From Aeromicrobium panaciterrae (lineage in GTDB: Bacteria; Actinomycetota; Actinomycetes; Propionibacteriales; Nocardioidaceae), in assembly GCF_031457275.1 (NCBI RefSeq), contig NZ_JAVDWH010000001.1:372001-436000 (forward strand): a DNA stretch of 64,000 bases, read 5' to 3'. Of this stretch, positions 8,728-17,173 are shown one piece after another. Both the position numbers and the translations under genes were made by a program. The notes below the pieces were generated by a model. That model searched no databases, had not been told where the DNA came from, and saw only the letters and a program-made list of their open reading frames with translations. Numbering within the stretch: position 1 is the first letter of the stretch; each line of letters begins with the position of its first letter.

Positions 8728-9161
8728 GCCACGACGACGTATTGCGGCTGCGCAGGGGTGAGCAGCAAGTGCATACCGGCCTCGGCTGGTGTGCGATCGG
8801 CCTTGCGGTGGTTGCACCGGACGCAGGCCGCGACGGCGTTGTCCCACGTGAGCGTTCCGCCTCGGCTGCGCGGAACGATGTGGTCGACGGTCTCCGCACG
8901 GCCGCCGCAGTAGGCGCACATCTTGTCGCGTGCCTTGATGGCGCTCTTGGTGCAGAGGTTGGATCGGCGGTGCATCCAACGAGTCACGACGTAGCGAACG
9001 AGTCGTAGGACCTTGGGCTTGGGGAACGGGCCGAACGATCCGCCGGCCTCTTCCTCGATGACGGCGACCTCGCGAACGAGCATCTTGATCGCGTGGCGCA
9101 TCGACACACGCTGGAGGGGCTCGTAACTCGCGTTGAGTACCAGGACGTATGCATCCGCCAT
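8724..9161 (-). CDS. HNH endonuclease family protein
   Basis: 145 residues. The C-terminal half has a full HNH signature: zinc-binding C82-x2-C85 and C113-x2-C116, the DH pair at 93-94 (TVDHIVPRSRGG) and N108 in WDN, so the active site looks intact. The N-terminal part (VLVLNASYEPLQRVSMRHAIKML) matches the stand-alone HNH proteins found in most actinobacterial genomes as ordinary chromosomal genes. Role unknown; not clearly part of a restriction system since no methylase or phage gene is nearby. An AAAGGGG ribosome site lies 8 nt before the ATG. Confidence 0.88.
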   Translation of the reverse strand: MADAYVLVLNASYEPLQRVSMRHAIKMLVREVAVIEEEAGGSFGPFPKPKVLRLVRYVVTRWMHRRSNLCTKSAIKARDKMCAYCGGRAETVDHIVPRSRGGTLTWDNAVAACVRCNHRKADRTPAEAGMHLLLTPAQPQYVVVA

Positions 9162-9399
9162 GATTCCGGCCCCTTTCTGAGCGAAAGCGTATCCGTCAGC
9201 ACAGGGAAATGCCCTAAAAGAGATCGAATCTCAATCAGTGTCGTGATCTCGGAATATGTGCGCACCCGCGTCAGTTGGCAGTCAACGTACGTCGGTCAAG
9301 AAAATGTCTGATCCGTATGTCGAAATGGTCGTATCCCGTTCGTCGTATAGATGAAGGGCGGTCGACCGGCCCCCGAACACCTGAATCGAAGGATCTCTC

Positions 9400-10905
9400 A
9401 TGACCGCGCACACCGACGGCGTTCCTGAAGCGTCGACAGAGCCTGAGCTCGCCGAGTTCGAGGCCGAATTCAGCCAAGCGTCGGATGAGTCCGGCGACAC
9501 CTTCAAGACCCCGCTCGTCATCAAGCTGCTCGTCGCCGCGACATTTGTCGTGATCCTCAACGAGACGATCATGCTCAACGCGATTCCGCACCTCATGGAC
9601 GACTTCAACGTGGCGGCGCGCGACGCGCAGTGGATCTCGTCGATCTTCATGCTGACGATGGCAGCGGTCATCCCCATCACGGGTTGGTTCCTGCAGCGTG
9701 TGACCACGCGCTCCGCGTACACAATCGCGATGACGACCTTCGGCATCGGCACGATCATCTGCGGTACGGCGCCGATCTTCGAGATGCTTCTCGTCGGTCG
9801 CGCGGTTCAGGCTGCCGGTACCGCAGTGATGATGCCGCTCCTCATGACCACGGTCATGACGGTCGTTCCTGAGCAGGCCCGAGGCCGCGTCATGGGCAAC
9901 ATGATGCTCGCGATCTCGGTTGCACCGGCCATGGGTCCGGCTGTATCTGGACTCATCCTCAACCTCGGCTCGTGGCGTTTGATCTTCGCGTTCATGCTGC
10001 CCATCGCAGTGGTTGTCTCCGTGCTCAGCCTGCGACACCTCAAGAACGTTGGCGAGACCAACACCGCACCGGTGAGCTGGTTCAGCGTCGCGGTTGCCGC
10101 GCTCGGTTTCAGCACATTGGTCTACGGCCTCAGCGAGGTCGGTGCTCGCAGCACCGGCCAGCTCACGCTGTTGATCGGTGGTGGCGCCGCCCTGGTTGCG
10201 CTCTTCACTCTGTGGCAGCTGCGCCTGCAGCGCGTCGAAGCCCCGCTGCTCGACCTGCGGGCGTTCAAGCACCGTACGTTCACCGTCACCCTGGTGCTGA
10301 TGTCGATGGCGTTCATGGCGTTCCTCGGTTCGATGATCCTGTTGCCGCTCTACCTGCAGCAGCTGCGGGGACTGTCGGCCATGCAGACCGGCCTGCTCGT
10401 CATGCCCGGTGGTCTGGCGATGGGTCTGCTGGGCCCGCGCATCGGCGCCATCTACGACAAGATCGGCGCACGTCCGCTGGTGATTCCCGGTTCGATTCTG
10501 ATGGTCGTCGCCTTGTTCACCATCAGCCGCGTGATCGACGAGAGCACCTCATACGCGCTGCTCCTCGGCCTGCACGTCCTGCTGATGCTCAGCCTTGCGG
10601 CGATCTTCACTCCGGTGTTCACGCTCGGACTGGGTGCGCTGCCGCCTGAGCTGTACTCGCACGGCAGCTCGATCCTCGGCACGCTGCAGCAGGTCGCCGG
10701 AGCGATTGGCACCGCGGCCCTCGTAGTGATCCTCGAGAACCGTTCAGAGAGCCTTGTGTCCAGCGGTTCAACGGCAGACCAGGCGTTCGTCGGAGGTCTG
10801 CAGTGGGCATTCGTTGCTGGCGCAGTGTTCGGAGCGGTTGTCATTGTGCTCTCGCTGATGCTGCCCGCCAAGGCAGATCTCCCGGCGGCGCCCGCGCACC
10901 ACTGA
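9400..10905 (+). CDS. MFS drug exporter, DHA2 (EmrB/QacA) family
   Basis: 501 residues with an acidic cytoplasmic N terminus of about 45 residues and about 14 hydrophobic helices. The DHA2 pattern is visible: NETIMLNAIPHLMDDF in helix 1, MLTMAAVIPITGWFLQRV, GRAVQAAG and the motif VAPAMGPAVSGLIL. These proton-coupled antiporters export drugs or metabolites; substrate cannot be predicted. An AAGGA ribosome site precedes the ATG. The 238-bp upstream region has no clear operator and no regulator is adjacent. A strong terminator follows. Confidence 0.9.
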   Translation: MTAHTDGVPEASTEPELAEFEAEFSQASDESGDTFKTPLVIKLLVAATFVVILNETIMLNAIPHLMDDFNVAARDAQWISSIFMLTMAAVIPITGWFLQRVTTRSAYTIAMTTFGIGTIICGTAPIFEMLLVGRAVQAAGTAVMMPLLMTTVMTVVPEQARGRVMGNMMLAISVAPAMGPAVSGLILNLGSWRLIFAFMLPIAVVVSVLSLRHLKNVGETNTAPVSWFSVAVAALGFSTLVYGLSEVGARSTGQLTLLIGGGAALVALFTLWQLRLQRVEAPLLDLRAFKHRTFTVTLVLMSMAFMAFLGSMILLPLYLQQLRGLSAMQTGLLVMPGGLAMGLLGPRIGAIYDKIGARPLVIPGSILMVVALFTISRVIDESTSYALLLGLHVLLMLSLAAIFTPVFTLGLGALPPELYSHGSSILGTLQQVAGAIGTAALVVILENRSESLVSSGSTADQAFVGGLQWAFVAGAVFGAVVIVLSLMLPAKADLPAAPAHH

Positions 10906-10916
10906 GTCGTGTTCAT

Positions 10917-10946
10917 CAGCGTCGGCCGGGCGAGCGGCCGACGCTG
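10917..10946 (+). terminator. Terminator hairpin after the MFS gene
   Basis: A perfect 12-bp inverted repeat (CAGCGTCGGCCG / CGGCCGACGCTG) with a 6-nt loop starts 11 bp after the MFS stop codon. No T run follows, which is common in GC-rich actinobacteria. Confidence 0.75.
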
Positions 10947-10971
10947 AAACGCGCCTGTGACATATCCGCGC

Positions 10972-10977
10972 TACGGT
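10972..10977 (+). promoter_or_regulatory. -10 element (TACGGT) of the leaderless ATP-grasp operon
   Basis: TACGGT ends 7 nt before the GTG at 10985, and no ribosome site is present. Confidence 0.55.
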
Positions 10978-10984
10978 CGAGGGC

Positions 10985-12571
10985 GTGGACACACCAGAGC
11001 TCTTCGACGGCTACGGTCCCGTCGCGGGCTTTGACGAGATGTTCGAGAAGTCCGAGGTACGCGAAAATTACGGGACGATCCACGAATCGTTCCTGAAGAT
11101 GGGCGCCGAGGAGATCCGCCTCCGCGCCGACTCCCTCGCTTCGTCCTATCTGGAGCAGGGCGTCACCTTCGGCGTTGCTGGCGAGGAGCGCCCGTTCCCG
11201 CTCGACATCGTCCCGCGTCTGATCGAGTCCGAGGACTGGCAGCACGTCGAGCGTGGTGTACGCCAGCGTGTTTTGGCGCTCGAACGATTCTTGGCCGACG
11301 CCTACGGCCCCGGCGAACTGTTCGCCGATGGTGTGGTGCCGCGCGACACCGTCATGACCTCGCCGCACTATCACCGCGTCGTCGCCGGACTCGAACCACC
11401 GAACGGCGTACGCGTGCACGTCGCCGGCGTTGACCTGATCCGCGACGGCAATGGTGACTTCCGAGTGCTCGAGGACAACGTACGTGTGCCGTCGGGAGTC
11501 TCGTACGTCATGACCAACCGCCGCGCACTGTCGGCGGCGCTGCCCGAGGTGTTCGCAGATCACCGCATCCGCCCGGTGGCGCAGTACTCGCAGGCGCTGC
11601 TCGCTGCCCTTCGCAAGGCGGCACCCGCCGGTGTCAGCGATCCGACGGTCGTCGTGCTGACGCCAGGCGTCTACAACTCCGCATACTTCGAGCACACGCT
11701 GCTCGCACGCACGATGGGCGTCGAGCTCGTCGAGGGCCGCGACCTCGTATGCCGTTCGGGTCGCGTCATGATGCGTACGACGAACGGCCTCGAGCCGGTG
11801 CACGTCATCTATAGGCGTATCGACGACGAGTTCCTCGACCCGGTGCAGTTCCGTGCCGATTCGGCCCTCGGCGTTCCCGGCATCATCAATGCTGCTCGAG
11901 CCGGCCACGTGACGATCGCGAATGCAGTCGGCAACGGTGTCGCAGACGACAAGCTTCTCTATACCTATGTACCGGACCTGATCCGCTACTACCTGTCGGA
12001 GGAGCCGATCCTTCGCAATGTCGACACCTGGCGCGTGGGTGAACCAGAGCAGCGCGAAGAAGTGCTCGACCGGCTCGATGAGCTGGTGCTCAAGCCGGTC
12101 GACGGCTCGGGCGGCAAGGGCATCGTGATTGGCCCGGCCGCATCCAAGGACGAGCTCGACGAGTTGCGCGGCAAGATCCTGGACGATCCCCGCGCTTGGA
12201 TTGCCCAACCCGTCATCTCGCTGTCGACCGTGCCGACGCTCGTCGAAGACGGCATCCGTCCGCGTCACGTGGACCTGCGTCCGTTCGCAGTGCACGACGG
12301 CGACGACGTATGGGTCCTGCCCGGCGGCCTGACCCGTGTGGCATTGCCGGAGGGCGAGCTGATCGTCAACTCCAGCCGCGGTGGTGGATCCAAGGACACG
12401 TGGGTGCTCGCCGGGCTGAGCGAACCCGAAGACGCCGGCGAGACGGCCCCGACCGCGACGCCGATCGCGGGCATTACCCAATCCGCAGGCCCGGCCTTCG
12501 ATTCCGATACGCGCGGCGTCCAGGTCCAGGAGCAAGAGCAGCAGCAACAGCAGGAGGGCCCCTCATGTTGA
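10985..12571 (+). CDS. Circularly permuted ATP-grasp type 2 protein (COG2308-like)
   Basis: 528 residues. Family motifs include RPFPLDIVPRLI, RVLALERFLAD, HVAGVDLIRDGNG and RVLEDNVRVPSGVSYV, and the ATP-grasp segments LVLKPVDGSGGKGIVIG and HVDLRPFAVHDG. Such proteins are predicted peptide ligases acting with alpha-E and transglutaminase partners, encoded directly downstream here. The GTG start at 10985 is probably leaderless. The last residues form a Gln-rich tail (EQEQQQQQEGPSC) that coincides with the ribosome site of the next gene; the two genes overlap by 7 nt. No product has been shown for this family that I know of. Confidence 0.9.
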   Translation: MDTPELFDGYGPVAGFDEMFEKSEVRENYGTIHESFLKMGAEEIRLRADSLASSYLEQGVTFGVAGEERPFPLDIVPRLIESEDWQHVERGVRQRVLALERFLADAYGPGELFADGVVPRDTVMTSPHYHRVVAGLEPPNGVRVHVAGVDLIRDGNGDFRVLEDNVRVPSGVSYVMTNRRALSAALPEVFADHRIRPVAQYSQALLAALRKAAPAGVSDPTVVVLTPGVYNSAYFEHTLLARTMGVELVEGRDLVCRSGRVMMRTTNGLEPVHVIYRRIDDEFLDPVQFRADSALGVPGIINAARAGHVTIANAVGNGVADDKLLYTYVPDLIRYYLSEEPILRNVDTWRVGEPEQREEVLDRLDELVLKPVDGSGGKGIVIGPAASKDELDELRGKILDDPRAWIAQPVISLSTVPTLVEDGIRPRHVDLRPFAVHDGDDVWVLPGGLTRVALPEGELIVNSSRGGGSKDTWVLAGLSEPEDAGETAPTATPIAGITQSAGPAFDSDTRGVQVQEQEQQQQQEGPSC

Positions 12572-13491
12572 GCCGCATCGCGCAGTCGTTGTTCTGGATC
12601 GGCCGCTACCTTGAGCGTGCCGACGACACCGCGCGCATCCTCGACGTACAGATGCAGGTTCTGATCGAGGACCCCGGTATGGACGAGCGCACGTCGTGCG
12701 AGCAGCTCCTGTCCGTCATGGGCGTTGAGGACTACACCGGCATTCCCAACCGTTGGCTGATCCTCGATCTGCTCGCCCACAACGCTGATTCGCCTGTCTC
12801 GATCGCCGCTGCGATCGGTGCCGCCCGCGAAAGCGCGCGCCGAGCACGCGAGACGCTGTCGACCGACATCTGGGCCGCGATCAACACGACCTGGCGCGGA
12901 CTCTCGGCCGCCCAGGCGATGCGGCCGCCCGAGATGTTCACTTGGGTGCGCAACCGAACGGCGATGATCTCCGGCATCGCCGACTCGACGATGTCGCGCG
13001 ACGAAGGCTGGCAGTTCTACATGCTCGGCCGCAGCATTGAGCGTGTCGACATGACGGCTCGCCTGCTCTCGACGGCGGCCCTCGCCTCGGGTCCGCAGGT
13101 CGCGTGGCCGACAACGCTTCGCGCCTGCGGTGCGTACGAAAGCTTCATCCGCGCCTACCGCGGGATCGAGGCCGATCGCCAGGCCGCCGAGTTCCTGCTC
13201 CTCGATCGCTGGTTCCCGCGCTCGATCGTGTCGTCACTCGCACAGGCCGAAAAGGCGCTGACCAAGCTCGAGTCGTCGGGCCAGCGCTCCGGATTCAGCG
13301 ACGAGGCGCAACGACTGCTGGGTCGAGCGCGTACCGAGCTCGAATATCGTCCGCTCGCTGACATCGTCTTCGACCTGCCGGTTGAGATGGAGCGTCTGCA
13401 GCGCAGTTGCGCCGCAGCCAGCGATGCCGTGTCAGCGCGCTACTTCGCCGAGTCCGAGGCACATACCTGGCGCGGAGGAGTGTTGCTATGA
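12565..13491 (+). CDS. Alpha-E domain protein (COG2307-like)
   Basis: 308 residues, almost wholly helical. The start MLSRIAQSLFWIGRYLERADDTARILDV is the family hallmark, and a second copy of the E-R pattern occurs at MLGRSIERVDMTARLL. Alpha-E proteins occur nearly always beside circularly permuted ATP-grasp proteins and are thought to act as their partner. The ATG at 12565 has a GGAGG site 7 nt upstream, in the Gln-rich codons of the preceding gene. The stop overlaps the transglutaminase start (ATGA), so the three genes are translationally coupled. Biochemical function unknown. Confidence 0.92.
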   Translation: MLSRIAQSLFWIGRYLERADDTARILDVQMQVLIEDPGMDERTSCEQLLSVMGVEDYTGIPNRWLILDLLAHNADSPVSIAAAIGAARESARRARETLSTDIWAAINTTWRGLSAAQAMRPPEMFTWVRNRTAMISGIADSTMSRDEGWQFYMLGRSIERVDMTARLLSTAALASGPQVAWPTTLRACGAYESFIRAYRGIEADRQAAEFLLLDRWFPRSIVSSLAQAEKALTKLESSGQRSGFSDEAQRLLGRARTELEYRPLADIVFDLPVEMERLQRSCAAASDAVSARYFAESEAHTWRGGVLL

Positions 13492-14327
13492 CAATGCAGC
13501 TCCGCATTCGGCACACCACCGGTTACCACTACGAGAAGGGCGCCATGGCGTCCTTCAACGAAGCACGTATGACGCCGATGACGACCTCCGAGCAGTACGT
13601 GCTGCGGTCGCGCCTCGAGATCTCGCCGGCCCCTTGGTCGTACGAGTACCGCGACTACTGGGGAACCACCGTCACGTCCTTCGAGGTGCACGATCCGCAC
13701 CAGGATCTGTCGGTCGTGGCAACATCGATCGTCGACACCCAAGGCACACCACCCGAACCCCATGGCGTCGACTGGGAAGCTCTCGACGCAGTGCAGGACG
13801 AATGGTGCGAATTCCTGGCGATGAGCAGCTGGGTCGCACCGGCACCGGAACTGCTTGCAGAGCTCGCACCTCTGCGCGCGGCCGCCGCCACGCCGACCGA
13901 CTACGCAATGGCCGTCATGACGTTCCTGTATCAGCGGATCGCGTACGTACCCGGAAGCACCGAAGTCACGACCACTGCAGCCGATGCGTGGACCGAGCAG
14001 ACCGGTGTCTGTCAGGACTTTGCGCACCTCACGCTGGGTGCGCTGCGCGAGGCGCGCATCCCGGCGCGGTACGTGTCGGGCTATCTGCATCCGTCGCCCG
14101 ATCCCGAGGTCGGCGAGACCGTCGCTGGTGAGTCACACGCCTGGATCGAGTGGTGGGACGGCGAGTGGGTCGGCTGGGATCCGACCAACGCGATCACCCC
14201 CGGTTCGCGCCATGTCGTCGTCGCCAAGGGTCGCGACTATGCCGACAGTCCACCGCTGCGTGGCATCTACTCGACGTCCGGCGGGTCGGAGCTCTTCGTC
14301 GGCGTGGAGATCACCCGCCTTCGATAG
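13488..14327 (+). CDS. Transglutaminase-like cysteine protease/amidase
   Basis: 279 residues. An N-terminal bacterial transglutaminase-associated domain (LRIRHTTGYHYEKGAMASFNEARMTP) is followed by the papain-like core with catalytic Cys175 in GVCQDFAH, His217 in SHAWIEWW and Asp231 in GWDPTN. All three triad residues are present. Third gene of the ATP-grasp / alpha-E / transglutaminase set, where it may cleave or transfer a peptide made by the ligase. The ATG at 13488 overlaps the previous stop and has a GGAGGAG site. The longer frame from 13407 lies inside the previous gene and is rejected. Its TAG stop doubles as part of the next promoter. Confidence 0.92.
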   Translation: MTMQLRIRHTTGYHYEKGAMASFNEARMTPMTTSEQYVLRSRLEISPAPWSYEYRDYWGTTVTSFEVHDPHQDLSVVATSIVDTQGTPPEPHGVDWEALDAVQDEWCEFLAMSSWVAPAPELLAELAPLRAAAATPTDYAMAVMTFLYQRIAYVPGSTEVTTTAADAWTEQTGVCQDFAHLTLGALREARIPARYVSGYLHPSPDPEVGETVAGESHAWIEWWDGEWVGWDPTNAITPGSRHVVVAKGRDYADSPPLRGIYSTSGGSELFVGVEITRLR

Positions 14328-14330
14328 GTT
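14325..14330 (+). promoter_or_regulatory. -10 element (TAGGTT) overlapping a stop codon
   Basis: TAGGTT begins with the TAG stop of the transglutaminase gene and ends 6 nt before the ATG at 14337. Confidence 0.5.
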
Positions 14331-14336
14331 CTCGCC

Positions 14337-14954
14337 ATGGCTCTTTTGCATGGCACTGCCGAACTGGTCCCGTCGAAGCGCGAGCTGCTCGCAGAGTGGA
14401 TGCCGCAGCAACCGTGGTTCCACGGTGGCGAGATCAAGCCGCTGGGTTCCTTCCGGTTCGACGACCCTGACGGTGAAGTCGGCATGGAGTCGATCATCCT
14501 CACCGCGGACGGTCATACGTACCAAGCGGCCATGACGTACCGGGCCGCTCCGCTCGACGGCGGGCGACTCATCGGCACGATGGACCACAGCGTGCTGGGC
14601 CCCCGATGGGCATACGACGCCACGAGCGATCCGGTCTTTGCAGCGGCTCTTGGTACGACGATCCTGACGGGCGGGACTCAGGCACCGCTGGTCCGCGACA
14701 CCGGCACGGAGACCGTGGCCGTCGACCCTGTGGTGACGGTGCAGGGCAGCGGTGTGCCGGGTGCGGAGATCGAGACAATCGAGCTGCTCGGCTCCGAAGT
14801 GACCGACGAGGGCACGTTGATGGAGACGTCAGGCCCGAACCTCGTGCTGATTCACGATCTCGAGGGTGGCGCCAAAACGATGGGCGATCACCGACTGACC
14901 GGACAGTGGGACGGCGTCCAGTCCGCACTGCTCGCGGTGGCGCGCTTGCGCTAA
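14337..14954 (+). CDS. Maltokinase N-terminal cap-like domain protein
   Basis: 205 residues without a kinase core. The features LAEWMPQQPWFHGG, FRFDDPDGEVGMESIIL, TYRAAPLDGG and MDHSVLGPRWAYDATSDPVFAAAL match the actinobacterial family resembling the N-terminal cap of maltokinase (CG0192-related). Such stand-alone caps have no established reaction. The ATG is 6 nt behind TAGGTT without a ribosome site, suggesting a separate leaderless transcript in addition to read-through from the transglutaminase gene. The stop interlocks with the convergent NIPSNAP gene (CTAA). Confidence 0.65.
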   Translation: MALLHGTAELVPSKRELLAEWMPQQPWFHGGEIKPLGSFRFDDPDGEVGMESIILTADGHTYQAAMTYRAAPLDGGRLIGTMDHSVLGPRWAYDATSDPVFAAALGTTILTGGTQAPLVRDTGTETVAVDPVVTVQGSGVPGAEIETIELLGSEVTDEGTLMETSGPNLVLIHDLEGGAKTMGDHRLTGQWDGVQSALLAVARLR

Positions 14955-15562
14955 CGCAATGCGGACCGCGGAGTGGGCGCGAGCCGCAGTTGCTGCAGGA
15001 CGGTTGCGCCGGGCAGCGGCGTCTCAGACGGGTCACCGGCGGTGAGTACGACGACGACCTGCTCGCCCTCGCGTACGGGCAGCGCTGGGAATCCGTTGGG
15101 GCCTGGATGCGTTCGGAACACAGCAAGCGCGTCGGTGGGCGCTGCCGAAACGGCGGCTGCATCATCGGTGCCCGGCTCGAGCGCGTACACCGTCACGCCG
15201 TAGGTGCTGGGTTCGCTTGCCGACGTCTCGGGCAGCCCGCGACCGGGCTGCAGGAGGAGGACGTCATCGGAGTCGGTCATCGTGGCGGCGGCCTGCGCGC
15301 CGTGAGCCCGCCAGGCGGGTCCCGTGTAGAACGCCCGCAGCGCGGTGCTGCGCTCGTCGTTGGATGCAAAGCCACGCAGCCAGACGAACCGATCGGGATC
15401 ATCGAGGTCGGTGAAGATGCCGACCACGTGGCTGCCGACGGCCTCCTGCGTCTCGACGAACTCGCGCTCGAAGACCTCGATCAACTCATCGCGGCGGCCG
15501 GGAACCATGGTGTATTGACGGAGCTCAACGACGGAGCAGCACCGGTCTGACAGATGAGGCAT
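14951..15562 (-). CDS. NIPSNAP-family protein
   Basis: 203 residues; the N-terminal VVELRQYTMVPGRRDELIEVFEREFVETQEAVGSHVVGIF followed by DRFVWLRGFAS and FYTGPAWRAH is the ferredoxin-like NIPSNAP fold (residues about 10-105). The second half is less conserved and may be a degenerate second copy. Function in bacteria unknown. ATG at 15562 lies 6 nt after TAGTGT on the minus strand, diverging from the aldo/keto reductase gene 55 bp away. Confidence 0.8.
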   Translation of the reverse strand: MPHLSDRCCSVVELRQYTMVPGRRDELIEVFEREFVETQEAVGSHVVGIFTDLDDPDRFVWLRGFASNDERSTALRAFYTGPAWRAHGAQAAATMTDSDDVLLLQPGRGLPETSASEPSTYGVTVYALEPGTDDAAAVSAAPTDALAVFRTHPGPNGFPALPVREGEQVVVVLTAGDPSETPLPGATVLQQLRLAPTPRSALR

Positions 15563-15568
15563 GACGTC

Positions 15569-15574
15569 ACACTA
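15569..15574 (-). promoter_or_regulatory. -10 element (TAGTGT) of leaderless NIPSNAP gene
   Basis: TAGTGT read on the minus strand, 6 nt before the ATG at 15562. Confidence 0.55.
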
Positions 15575-15603
15575 CGGCCGGGCGCCGACCTTTCGAATCG
15601 CGC

Positions 15604-15609
15604 TAGCGT
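15604..15609 (+). promoter_or_regulatory. -10 element (TAGCGT) of leaderless aldo/keto reductase gene
   Basis: TAGCGT ends 7 nt before the ATG at 15617. Together with the opposed TAGTGT at 15574-15569 it forms a compact divergent promoter region. Confidence 0.55.
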
Positions 15610-15616
15610 GGTCGCC

Positions 15617-16687
15617 ATGACCGAAGAGCGCTACTACGCCGACGCCGTCCCCGACACCCACCGCCCGTACGTCGCTGCCGAGGATCGCTACCAGCACCTC
15701 GACTACCGCAGGGTCGGTACGACGGGTCTGCTGTTGCCGCCGATTTCGCTTGGTCTTTGGTGGAACTTCGGAGACGACCGACCGTTCGCCACTCAGCGCG
15801 AGGTGCTGCGTCACGCGTTCGACAAGGGCATCACGCACTTCGACCTGGCCAACAACTACGGACCTCCGTTTGGCTCTGCGGAGGAGAACTTCGGCCGCAT
15901 GATGCGTACGGACTTCAAGCCGTACCGCGATGAGCTGATCCTCTCGAGCAAGGCCGGTTGGGAGATGTGGCCAGGCCCGTACGGGAAGCTCGGCTCGCGC
16001 AAGTACCTCCTGTCGAGCCTCGATGCATCGCTGGAGCGGATGAGCGTCGACTACGTCGACATCTTCTACTCGCACCGCGCCGATCCGGGCACTCCGGTCG
16101 AGGAGACGATCATGGCGCTCGATACCGCCGTCGGACAGGGCAAGGCGTTGTACGCGGGCATTTCGTCGTACTCACCCGAACGCACGGCGGAGGCCATAGC
16201 TGTCGCGCGTGACTTGGGTACGCCGTTGGTGATCCACCAGCCGTCCTACTCGATGCTCAACCGGTGGGTCGAAGGTGGATTGCTGACAGTGCTCGACGAT
16301 CACGGCCTCGGGTCGATCGGCTTCTCGCCGCTGGCACAGGGGCTGCTGACGGATCGCTACCTCGGCACGGATCCGGTCGAGCGCGCCGTCAACCGCGGAA
16401 GCCTGGACGAGGGCGTACTCACGAAGGACAACCTTGAGCGACTTCAGGGTCTCGCCGACATTGCGAAGATGCGCAATCAGTCACTCGCGCAGATGGCGAT
16501 CTCCTGGATCCTGCGTCCAGGAGGTGTGACCTCCGCACTGATCGGAGCCTCGTCGACAGCCCAGCTCGACGAGAACCTCGCGGCCGCCGCCAACACTGAC
16601 TTCACCGACGAAGAGCTCGCGGCGATCGATACGTTCGCCGGCGATGCCAAGGGCGTCGATCTCTGGAAGGTGTCCGCCGACCTTTAG
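15617..16687 (+). CDS. Aldo/keto reductase, YghZ-like (L-glyceraldehyde 3-phosphate reductase)
   Basis: 356 residues. Cytoplasmic NADPH-dependent TIM-barrel reductase. FDLANNYGPPFGSAEENFGRMM carries the catalytic Asp/Tyr region of the YghZ subgroup; SSKAGWEMWPGPYG supplies the Lys, and YVDIFYSHRADP and SALIGASSTAQLDENLAA are the late signatures. YghZ reduces L-glyceraldehyde 3-phosphate and methylglyoxal; whether the same substrate applies here is inferred from similarity. Probably leaderless. The TAG stop is part of the next gene's -10 element. Confidence 0.87.
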   Translation: MTEERYYADAVPDTHRPYVAAEDRYQHLDYRRVGTTGLLLPPISLGLWWNFGDDRPFATQREVLRHAFDKGITHFDLANNYGPPFGSAEENFGRMMRTDFKPYRDELILSSKAGWEMWPGPYGKLGSRKYLLSSLDASLERMSVDYVDIFYSHRADPGTPVEETIMALDTAVGQGKALYAGISSYSPERTAEAIAVARDLGTPLVIHQPSYSMLNRWVEGGLLTVLDDHGLGSIGFSPLAQGLLTDRYLGTDPVERAVNRGSLDEGVLTKDNLERLQGLADIAKMRNQSLAQMAISWILRPGGVTSALIGASSTAQLDENLAAAANTDFTDEELAAIDTFAGDAKGVDLWKVSADL

Positions 16688-16690
16688 GCT
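16685..16690 (+). promoter_or_regulatory. -10 element (TAGGCT) overlapping a stop codon
   Basis: TAGGCT begins with the TAG stop of the aldo/keto reductase gene and ends 6 nt before the ATG at 16697. Confidence 0.5.
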
Positions 16691-16696
16691 CGGCGC

Positions 16697-17173
16697 ATGG
16701 ATGATGCCAACGCCGTTCGCCCCCTGCTCGAGCAGTCCGTCGAGATCGCAGCAGAAGTGGGGGTTGTCTGGGACTTGGTGAGCGACGTACGACTCATGTC
16801 CGAATGGAGTCCGCAGGTCACCTCGACCAGGCTGCGTGACGGCTTCGAGACCTGTGAGCTCGGCGCCCAGTTCACCAACCGCAACAAGCTTGGAGAGTTG
16901 GAGTGGACGACCCACGCCGAGATCGTTCGCTTTGAGGTCGGACGCGAGATTGCGTTCCGCGTTGAGGAGAACTGGGCCGTGTGGTCGTTCGCACTCGCCC
17001 CGTCGGCTGAGGGGACGGTGCTGACCCAGCGGCGCGTGACGCCGGACGGCATCTCCGATCTCTCCCACGAGCTCACCGACGGGTTCATGGGAGGTCAGGA
17101 CGAGTTCACGAAGACACTTCTCGAGGGCATGCGCGCGACGCTCGAGCGGATCAAGGTCACCGCAGAGGGCTAG
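16697..17173 (+). CDS. SRPBCC-family protein
   Basis: 158 residues; SVEIAAEVGVVWDLVSDVRLMSEWSPQV, then AQFTNRNKLG, WTTHAEIVRFEVGREIAF and a long C-terminal helix are typical of the actinobacterial polyketide cyclase/dehydrase-like SRPBCC group. A hydrophobic ligand is expected but not known. Starts 6 nt after TAGGCT without a ribosome site. Its stop interlocks with that of the convergent MOSC gene (CTAG). Confidence 0.82.
   Translation: MDDANAVRPLLEQSVEIAAEVGVVWDLVSDVRLMSEWSPQVTSTRLRDGFETCELGAQFTNRNKLGELEWTTHAEIVRFEVGREIAFRVEENWAVWSFALAPSAEGTVLTQRRVTPDGISDLSHELTDGFMGGQDEFTKTLLEGMRATLERIKVTAEG

Noticed and set aside
8724-9161. HNH nuclease as part of a restriction or mobile element
   Set aside because: No methylase, integrase, terminase or phage gene nearby; it resembles the ordinary stand-alone HNH family of actinobacteria.
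10916-12547. 543-residue frame opposite the ATP-grasp gene
   Set aside because: Complement of a well-supported gene with conserved motifs; composition is typical of a shadow frame.
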